10,221 nucleotides of DNA, from the NCBI GenBank assembly GCA_027310235.1, contig DAIDBF010000042.1, positions 1 through 10,221 of the forward strand. The letters are read 5' to 3'. The translations under genes and the position numbers were made by a program. The stretch comes from a bacterium (GTDB lineage Bacteria > Patescibacteriota > Minisyncoccia > UBA6257 > GWB1-50-10). A model generated the notes under the pieces. The model saw nothing but the letters and a program-made list of their open reading frames with translations. It made no database searches and was not told the DNA's origin. This document shows, piece after piece, positions 5,286 through 10,221 of this stretch (the first letter of the stretch is position 1; the number at the start of each line of letters is the position of its first letter).

Positions 5286-6916
5286 AGTACATATTCGTAG
5301 CGGGTGGAGTTATTTCGGGCGTAGGAAAAGGCATCGCAAGCGCATCAATCGGAAAGATTCTTCAAGCCCGGGGGTTCGAGGTGACGGCGGTTAAAATCGA
5401 TCCCTATGTGAACGTAGACGCGGGAACGATGAATCCTACGGAACACGGCGAGGTATTCGTTTTGGACGACGGCATGGAGTGCGACCAGGACATGGGAAAT
5501 TACGAACGGTTCTTGAACCGCGATCTCTCAAGAACCAACTACATCACCACGGGAAGTATCTATTTGAACGTCATTACGCGGGAACGCAACCTCGAATACA
5601 AAGGAAAACAGGTCGAGGTGGTTCCTCATATCCCGCTCGCCGTTATCGAACAGATCAACAAAGCCGCCAAGCACAACAAAGCGGACATCGTGATCGTTGA
5701 GATCGGAGGAACGGTCGGTGAGTATCAGAATATTCTCTTCCTCGAAGCGGTCCGGATGCTGAAAATCAAAAATCCCAGCGATGTTGTTCTTGTGCTTGTA
5801 AGTTTGATGCCGACACTCGAGGCCGGCGGTACGGAGATAAAAACCAAGCCAACCCAGTATGCAGTACGCACCCTGAACGCAGCAGGGTTACAGCCGGATA
5901 TACTGATAGCCCGCGCCCGAACGGTACTTGATGCAGAGAGAAAAAACAGACTCGTATTGAACGTCAGCTTGGACACAAAAGATATCGTCTCCGCTCCTAA
6001 CACCAACAATATCTACGAAGTCGCGCTGAACTTCGAGAAAGATCATCTGGCCGACCGCATTATGAAAAAACTCAATCTGAAATCAAAAAAGCGCGATTTA
6101 AACGAATGGCGAAGAATGGTAAAAAAAATCAACTCGCTGAAGAAAGAGGTTCGGATAGGAGTAGTGGGAAAGTACTTCGGTTCCGGAGCATTTACACTGA
6201 CCGACTCGTATATCTCGGTACTCGAAGCGATAAAACACGCCGCCTACTCCGTAGGAGTCAAACCGAACATCGAATGGATCGGCAGCGAGGAGTTTGAACA
6301 GGACCCGAAGCAGTTGAAAAAACTCTCTTTGTATGACGGCATCGTCATCCCGGGAGGATTCGGTTCGCGGGGAGTCGAGGGGAAGATCAAGGCGATACAC
6401 TACGCGCGCACCCACGCGATTCCTTATTTCGGATTGTGCTATGGCATGCAGCTTGCCGTCGTGGAATACGCCCGAGACGTCTTGCATCTCAAAAATGCGC
6501 ATACCACGGAAATCAACCCGAAGACCGCGCATCCTGTTATCGACATTCTCCCCGAACAGAAGGAGAAGCTCGCCCGGAACGACTACGGAGGCACGATGCG
6601 TCTTGGCGCGTATCCAGCACTTCTTGCAACCGGCACGATTGCCGCAAATGCCTACGGAGCGAAAAAAATATCCGAGCGGCACCGACATCGCTTCGAGGTG
6701 AACCCCGACTACGTCGAAAAAATCAAAAAGAAGGGGGGCGTGTTCTCCGGTACATCCCCCGATAAGCGCCTCATGGAAATATTCGAATTACCGCGGAAGG
6801 TTCATCCTTTCTTCCTTGGAACGCAGTTTCATCCCGAGTTCAAATCCAGACCCCTCCGCCCGCATCCTTTATTCTCGAGTTTTATGAAAGCGGCCGCCTA
6901 CCGATCGGGGCGCTAA
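5282..6916 (+). CDS. pyrG: CTP synthase (glutamine-hydrolysing)
   Basis: Converts UTP to CTP using ATP and glutamine-derived ammonia; a cytosolic enzyme expected to act as a tetramer. It has 544 residues, close to the E. coli length. The synthetase domain (about 1-265) opens with KYIFVAGGVISGVGKG (P-loop at 8-17), then KIDPYVNVDAGTMNPTEHGEVFV (38-60) and IGGTVGEYQN (141-150). The class I glutamine amidotransferase domain (about 290-544) has the oxyanion region IPGGFGSRG (356-364), nucleophile Cys386 in GLCYGMQ, and the partner His517 and Glu519 in QFHPEF. Tyr replaces the usual Leu after the nucleophile's Cys; the triad is complete. The ATG at 5282 overlaps the GIY-YIG stop. The stop TAA interlocks with the rpe stop on the other strand. 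Expression is probably controlled by the leader attenuator. Confidence 0.97.
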   Translation: MKYIFVAGGVISGVGKGIASASIGKILQARGFEVTAVKIDPYVNVDAGTMNPTEHGEVFVLDDGMECDQDMGNYERFLNRDLSRTNYITTGSIYLNVITRERNLEYKGKQVEVVPHIPLAVIEQINKAAKHNKADIVIVEIGGTVGEYQNILFLEAVRMLKIKNPSDVVLVLVSLMPTLEAGGTEIKTKPTQYAVRTLNAAGLQPDILIARARTVLDAERKNRLVLNVSLDTKDIVSAPNTNNIYEVALNFEKDHLADRIMKKLNLKSKKRDLNEWRRMVKKINSLKKEVRIGVVGKYFGSGAFTLTDSYISVLEAIKHAAYSVGVKPNIEWIGSEEFEQDPKQLKKLSLYDGIVIPGGFGSRGVEGKIKAIHYARTHAIPYFGLCYGMQLAVVEYARDVLHLKNAHTTEINPKTAHPVIDILPEQKEKLARNDYGGTMRLGAYPALLATGTIAANAYGAKKISERHRHRFEVNPDYVEKIKKKGGVFSGTSPDKRLMEIFELPRKVHPFFLGTQFHPEFKSRPLRPHPLFSSFMKAAAYRSGR

Positions 6917-7563
6917 GGACTTACTTTGAGAAGAAGTTCGTACGCTTCTTTCGGAGAGGTGCTGTTCCAAATAAAAGAAGAGGACACTACCCGATCTGCC
7001 CCTGCGCGCGCGGCTCGCCTCGCCGTTTCTTCCGTTACTCCTCCGTCTATTGAAATGAGGACATGAGGAACGGCGTCTCTCATAAATCGTATCCTATCCG
7101 CTGCGTTCGGACTCATGATTCCTCCTGAAAATCCTATCGGAACCTCGAGAAGATGCACCGCTCGTATCGAGCGGCTCCCGAGATATGGAATAAGTTTTTT
7201 CACGTCGGTATCCATGGTAACACCGAGAATGAGTTCGGCATTATGAACTTGGATATGATCTTCCAAAAGCTGAGGATCGCGAACCGCCTCGATGTGTACG
7301 ATAATTTTCTTCGCACCGGCCTCGAGCCATGAGTCCACGACCGCTTCAGGATTCCGGACCATAAGATGCACCTCCGCTCGTATCCCTGGATTTTCCTTGA
7401 GGAGCTCCCGAAGAAGCGCCGGCGTACAGACGGTCACGACGGGAGAAAAAATCCCATCCGAGATGTCGAAGTGCACCTCGCGTGCGCCGATCTCCCCCGA
7501 CTGTTTCCACCTCGCATGGAGACATATTTCATCAAGACAGTTGATAACGGGAGCAACATTCAT
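6913..7563 (-). CDS. rpe: Ribulose-phosphate 3-epimerase family protein
   Basis: A TIM-barrel enzyme of 216 residues, near the usual ~220. It interconverts ribulose 5-phosphate and xylulose 5-phosphate in the pentose phosphate pathway. Metal and catalytic positions can be matched: His31 and Asp33 in VHFDISDGIFSP, His66 in EVHLMVRNPE, and Asp173 in SIDGGVTEETA. The phosphate-binding end GADRVVSSSFIW (188-199) is present. Other parts are divergent: the N-terminal APSILSAD motif is replaced by APVINCLDE, and the PGFGGQ loop reads PIGFSGG. A related barrel such as hexulose-phosphate synthase or allulose-phosphate epimerase cannot be excluded. Neighbours RpiB and the transketolase subunits support Rpe. 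The ATG at 7563 lacks a Shine-Dalgarno sequence and abuts a palindrome. A TATAAC at 7597-7592 could be its promoter. Confidence 0.82.
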   Translation of the reverse strand: MNVAPVINCLDEICLHARWKQSGEIGAREVHFDISDGIFSPVVTVCTPALLRELLKENPGIRAEVHLMVRNPEAVVDSWLEAGAKKIIVHIEAVRDPQLLEDHIQVHNAELILGVTMDTDVKKLIPYLGSRSIRAVHLLEVPIGFSGGIMSPNAADRIRFMRDAVPHVLISIDGGVTEETARRAARAGADRVVSSSFIWNSTSPKEAYELLLKVSP

Positions 7564-7688
7564 CCCAGTAGTAGAAACTCGATTAGTGTTCGTTATAAAA
7601 TTCGACTTCTTCGGAAATTTTTTTCATATTATCTTTAACGAGGATATCGAGTTGTGTGGTTCTTTATAATCGAGTTTTCACTACTGGG
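7564..7688. repeat. Long inverted repeat between rpiB and rpe
   Basis: The 133-nt gap between rpiB and rpe is spanned by an inverted repeat with 22-nt arms at 7564-7585 and 7667-7688, pairing at 20 of 22 positions (CCCAGTAGT ... ACTACTGGG at the tips). The left arm starts at the base next to the rpe start codon; the right arm ends 8 nt from the rpiB stop. The interior is AT-rich, with a T7 run near 7618-7624 on the plus strand. The arms have no similarity to the other palindromes in the window. Confidence 0.75.
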
Positions 7689-7696
7689 CATGGATC

Positions 7697-8248
7697 TTAC
7701 CAGTGCAACTCTCCGGAAGTTCGTTCTTTCTCCCCCGTCTCTCCGGTTCTCAGTCCACGCTCTTCCCGCTCGCCGCCTCCCACAAGGAGCGGCCCGAAAA
7801 GTTTTTGTTCGATCTGCGAAATTTTTTCGATGCGTCTCCGGAAACGCGGTTCATTCCCGAAAGGCGTCTCAAGCCACGTGATGAGAATTCTCTTCGCGGT
7901 AGGAAGATCAAGGTACTCGGCACCGAGCGCGAGTATATTCGTATCGTCATCATTTCTCGAGTCGTATGCCTGATCCGATGTCGCCGCGAGCACGGAACGG
8001 ACACGCGGAAACTTATTCACGACAATATCGACTCCTACGCCCGACGCGCAAATCACGATCCCGCGCGCGGTTTCGAACTCCTGACTCACACGCCTTCCGA
8101 TCTCCGCGGCGAAATCGGGGTAATCATCGTTCTCGTCGAGCTTTTCGTTCCCAAGATCGGTTACGGAGTAGCCGCTCTCCCGCAAAAAAATTTTCAGATG
8201 ATCCTTTAGTGCGAATCCCCTATGATCGGCTCCTATATATATCAACAT
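7697..8248 (-). CDS. rpiB: RpiB/LacAB-family sugar-phosphate isomerase (ribose 5-phosphate isomerase B)
   Basis: Interconverts ribose 5-phosphate and ribulose 5-phosphate in the cytosol. Motifs: IGADHRGF (5-12), DYPDFA (42-47), ICASGVGVDIVVNK (66-79) with Cys67 at the position of the catalytic base, and SRNDDDTNILALGAEYL (97-113). In many family members the last motif reads SRxHNxAN; here the histidine is Asp100. The conserved fold ends near residue 154 (FGPLL). A hydrophilic tail of about 28 residues rich in Glu, Gly and Arg follows, making 183 residues against a usual ~145-155. The ATG at 8248 has TACAAT 6 nt upstream, implying a leaderless mRNA. It lies between capA and rpe in the same direction. 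Confidence 0.88.
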   Translation of the reverse strand: MLIYIGADHRGFALKDHLKIFLRESGYSVTDLGNEKLDENDDYPDFAAEIGRRVSQEFETARGIVICASGVGVDIVVNKFPRVRSVLAATSDQAYDSRNDDDTNILALGAEYLDLPTAKRILITWLETPFGNEPRFRRRIEKISQIEQKLFGPLLVGGGEREERGLRTGETGEKERTSGELHW

Positions 8249-8254
8249 AGTTCT

Positions 8255-8282
8255 ATTGTACCTTACTCTTCTCTGTACTCAA
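8255..8282 (-). promoter_or_regulatory. Promoter of rpiB, leaderless type
   Basis: Minus-strand TACAAT at 8260-8255 is followed by AGAACT and the ATG at 8248. TTGAGT at 8282-8277 matches the first four bases of the -35 consensus at 16 nt spacing. The expected start point is the A of the ATG. Confidence 0.5.
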
Positions 8283-8291
8283 AAGGCCTTT

Positions 8292-9299
8292 TCAAAAAAC
8301 GAGGAAAGGACGGAAATCGGTATCGAGAAACACCGTACTCGTGGTGATTTTTTCTATATGTCCTTCTTTCACATCCGCATAAAGGAGGAGTCCTCGCATG
8401 GTCTTATCGCTGAAATTCTGATCGAATACGAAGTTTCCCAAGCTGTAGGCGATCCATCCGTTCTTATAGCGCTTCACCTCCTGGGCAATGTGCGGATGAT
8501 GTCCCACGACGAGATCGGCTCCCGCATCGATGAGGGCGTGTCCTAACGCGCGTTGTGCGTCATTCGAAACTTCTTCATACTCGTTTCCCCAGTGCACGGA
8601 AACGGCGAGGAGATCAACATTGTTCCTCAGCGCACGAATCGCGGATTCCATGGATGCTTTCGTCTCATGGCTTATGCCGGGGCTTTCGCTTTGCGCTTCG
8701 AATGATTCGGGAAGAAGCGTGGTGTACGCGAGAAATCCGATTTTCGTTCCATTGAGATCAAGAATCGCCGGTGCATTCGCTTCCGTCTCATTTTTACCTG
8801 CACCCGCGGTACGAATACTTGCCGCATGCAAAAGATCGGCGGTTTGAGAGAGCGCATCGGGACCCCAATCAAGCGCATGATTATTCGCGAGCGAGAGTAC
8901 ATCAAAGCCGGCATACGAGAGCCCCTCCACGGTGCGAGGGTCGGCGCGGAACGAGTAGACGCTCCCCTGGTTTTCTCCCCTGTCGGATATCGGTCCCTCG
9001 AGATTTGCGAACGCGATATCGGCCGCCCGCGTCGTGGAAGCAATCCGCAAAAACGGGAAACGAAAATCGCCCGACGCGCGGATTTTCTTCTCCACGCCTC
9101 TCGAGAGCATGATATCCCCCACAAATAGAAGCGTGTGGATTTTCGGCGAGAGAGAAGCGGAGACGGGGGACAGAGATGCAATCACCGCGGACTCGGGAAC
9201 AGGGATTGAAGGAAAGAGAACACGTAACAAAATCCCGACTCCTACGCTAGAAAGCACGAGAACTAAGATAACTACACTCCGTTTTACGCCCGATATCAT
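8292..9299 (-). CDS. CapA-family membrane-anchored metallophosphatase-like protein
   Basis: A 335-residue protein with an N-terminal hydrophobic segment (about 8-29, VVILVLVLSSVGVGILLRVL) that should anchor it in the membrane with the bulk outside. The CapA (poly-gamma-glutamate synthesis accessory) domain follows. Metal-site motifs in order: FVGDIMLSRGV (59-69), FANLEGP (97-103), SLANNHALDWG (136-146), VHWGNEY (235-241), GHHPHIAQ (266-273) and YSLGNFVFDQ (285-294). Members are calcineurin-like phosphoesterases linked to surface polymer synthesis; the true substrate here is unknown, and no capB or capC is nearby. The ATG at 9299 overlaps the gap stop as ATGA, so translation is coupled to a glycolytic gene, an unusual partner for an envelope enzyme. 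Confidence 0.85.
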   Translation of the reverse strand: MISGVKRSVVILVLVLSSVGVGILLRVLFPSIPVPESAVIASLSPVSASLSPKIHTLLFVGDIMLSRGVEKKIRASGDFRFPFLRIASTTRAADIAFANLEGPISDRGENQGSVYSFRADPRTVEGLSYAGFDVLSLANNHALDWGPDALSQTADLLHAASIRTAGAGKNETEANAPAILDLNGTKIGFLAYTTLLPESFEAQSESPGISHETKASMESAIRALRNNVDLLAVSVHWGNEYEEVSNDAQRALGHALIDAGADLVVGHHPHIAQEVKRYKNGWIAYSLGNFVFDQNFSDKTMRGLLLYADVKEGHIEKITTSTVFLDTDFRPFLVF

Positions 9300-10221
9300 C
9301 CCACAAGTGCCGCGACACGCGCCACATGCTTCACTAACGTTGAAACATATCCAGCTTCATTATCGTACCACGAGAGCACTTTCACGAGGTTCCCGTCCAC
9401 GACCTTCGTGAATCCCAAATCCACGATTGCACCGTAGGGTTCCCCCAAGATGTCGGAAGAGACGATCTGCTCTTCCGTAACCTTCAGAATTCCCTTCCAT
9501 CGCGGTGATTCGGCCGCGGCTTTGAATATTCCGTTTATCTCCTCGACCGTAGTATTTCGTTTCGCGACAAATGTGATATCCGCAATCGATCCCGAAACCA
9601 CGGGAACGCGCATGGAGATTCCGTCGAACTTTCCCTGAAGCGAGGTGATGGCACGCGTAACGGCGATTGCCGCACCTGTTGTCGAGGGTACGATATTCTG
9701 TGCGGCCGCGCGGCCTCGCCGCAGGTCTTTTCCTTTCACGGGACCATCGACGATACTCTGCGTCGCGGTATAACCGTGCACCGTATTCAAAATCGCTTTT
9801 TCCATTCCTGGATTTTCCGACATGATCTGAATCACGGGAGATGCGGCATTCGTAGTACAGGATCCGTTCGAACTCATGACCACCGTCTCGAGTTCACCTT
9901 CGTTGATACCCATAAGAACGGTTCTCCCTAAAATATCAATCCCGCCCTCGCCTGCCCCGCACCGAACTGGTTCTGGTGCGGGGTCTTTCGCGGGGGCGGT
10001 GATTACTACCCGCTTCGCTCCCTGCGTAAGATGCACCTTCGCTTTTTCGAAGGACTCATAGACGCCGGTCGATTCGACGACAATGTCGATCCCGAGTTCT
10101 TTCCAAGGAAGCCCCGTCGGTTCCTTCTCTTGAAAAAAGGGTATTTTCTTGTCCTTCACGAGAAAATAATTCCTTCCTCCTTCGGTAACCGCTGCTGCCC
10201 TGAATTTTCCCTGTGTCACAC
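9296..10221 (-). CDS. gap: Glyceraldehyde-3-phosphate dehydrogenase, 5' end outside the window
   Basis: A cytosolic NAD(P)-dependent enzyme that oxidises and phosphorylates glyceraldehyde 3-phosphate to 1,3-bisphosphoglycerate. About the last 308 codons are visible; the NAD-binding start (NGFGRIGR) lies beyond the right edge. The GTG at 10219 is merely the first codon in view, not a credible start. Counting from it: GIDIVVESTGVYESFEKA (43-60), catalytic Cys121 in SNGSCTTNAASP, His149 in TVHGYTATQ, RGRAAAQNIVPSTTGAA (168-184), and the terminal WYDNEAGY (284-291). Between APAKDP (75-80) and VLMGIN (101-106) it is roughly 15 residues longer than usual; the extra stretch coincides with a GC-rich palindrome. 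The stop overlaps capA by ATGA. Confidence 0.95.
   Translation of the reverse strand, partial: VTQGKFRAAAVTEGGRNYFLVKDKKIPFFQEKEPTGLPWKELGIDIVVESTGVYESFEKAKVHLTQGAKRVVITAPAKDPAPEPVRCGAGEGGIDILGRTVLMGINEGELETVVMSSNGSCTTNAASPVIQIMSENPGMEKAILNTVHGYTATQSIVDGPVKGKDLRRGRAAAQNIVPSTTGAAIAVTRAITSLQGKFDGISMRVPVVSGSIADITFVAKRNTTVEEINGIFKAAAESPRWKGILKVTEEQIVSSDILGEPYGAIVDLGFTKVVDGNLVKVLSWYDNEAGYVSTLVKHVARVAALVG
9955..9983. repeat. GC-rich palindrome inserted in frame within gap
   Basis: CCCCGCACC at 9955-9963 and GGTGCGGGG at 9975-9983 are perfect 9-bp inverted arms around an 11-nt loop, itself partly symmetric (GAAC-TG-GTTC). It codes for about ten residues (PAPEPVRCGA) at a point where GAPDH homologues have a short loop. 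The frame is kept, so the enzyme is probably functional with a lengthened loop. It resembles the concept of in-frame palindromic elements known in Rickettsia. Confidence 0.6.

Noticed and set aside
6098..6688. Minus-strand open frame of 196 codons inside pyrG.
   Set aside because: Entirely antisense to conserved CTP synthase sequence and without recognisable motifs.
7665..7670. TATAAT on the plus strand within the palindrome between rpiB and rpe.
   Set aside because: No plus-strand gene follows; downstream plus-strand frames are shadows of rpiB. Probably a by-product of the AT-rich arm.
2466..7688. CRISPR array or tRNA/rRNA genes in the structured intergenic regions.
   Set aside because: No regularly spaced direct repeats, no cloverleaf with a T-loop GTTCGANTC pattern, and no rRNA-like sequence.
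8281..8292. Perfect palindrome AAAAGGCCTTTT between capA and rpiB, as a terminator.
   Set aside because: The stem is short, there is no loop and only four T residues follow on the minus strand; it also overlaps the capA stop. Too weak to call.
10217..10219. GTG at 10219 as the true start of gap.
   Set aside because: The frame is open to the window edge and the NAD-binding N-terminus of GAPDH is absent, so the gene must start outside the window.

Overview
The window looks like a chromosomal segment of a Candidatus Patescibacteria (CPR) bacterium, most likely of the Parcubacteria/Paceibacteria branch. This rests on gene style and content: a compact genome, split transketolase subunits, a small GIY-YIG cassette, and glycolysis and pentose-phosphate genes packed together. 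No marker gene is present, so the assignment is inference. Several genes end in TGA exactly where the family ends (pfkB, capA, gap, the GIY-YIG ORF). TGA is therefore a stop here, which argues against the code-25 lineages Gracilibacteria and Absconditabacteria.

Layout, left to right. Positions 1-4696 are all on the minus strand, and transcription runs toward position 1: transketolase N-subunit, transketolase C-subunit, a PfkB-family sugar kinase, an unrecognised ~419-residue protein overlapping it by ATGA, and the start of a class II fructose-bisphosphate aldolase. From 4922 to 6916 a plus-strand unit carries a promoter, a short terminator hairpin, a GIY-YIG ORF framed by inverted repeats, and pyrG (CTP synthase). 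From 6913 to 10221 the minus strand resumes, in transcription order: GAPDH (5' end outside the window), a CapA-like membrane-anchored metallophosphatase overlapping it by ATGA, RpiB-type isomerase, and ribulose-phosphate 3-epimerase, whose stop codon interlocks with that of pyrG.

Taken together the minus-strand genes are a central-carbon cluster: Rpe, RpiB and transketolase interconvert pentose and triose/hexose phosphates, aldolase and GAPDH carry the lower glycolytic flow, and the PfkB kinase could feed sugars in. PyrG makes CTP.

Three things stand out. (1) The pyrG leader has a -10 box, a GGGC initial transcribed sequence and an immediate C-rich intrinsic terminator. This is the arrangement known from Bacillus pyrG, where CTP-sensitive reiterative transcription controls attenuation. 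(2) A GIY-YIG ORF with 14-bp terminal inverted repeats sits exactly between that attenuator and pyrG. Its start and stop codons lie in two copies of an 8-bp direct repeat that also supplies the pyrG start. (3) Five minus-strand genes have a TATAAT-like box 6-8 nt before the ATG, implying leaderless mRNAs. Every sizeable intergenic gap holds its own long imperfect palindrome of unrelated sequence, and a small GC-rich palindrome sits in frame inside gap.
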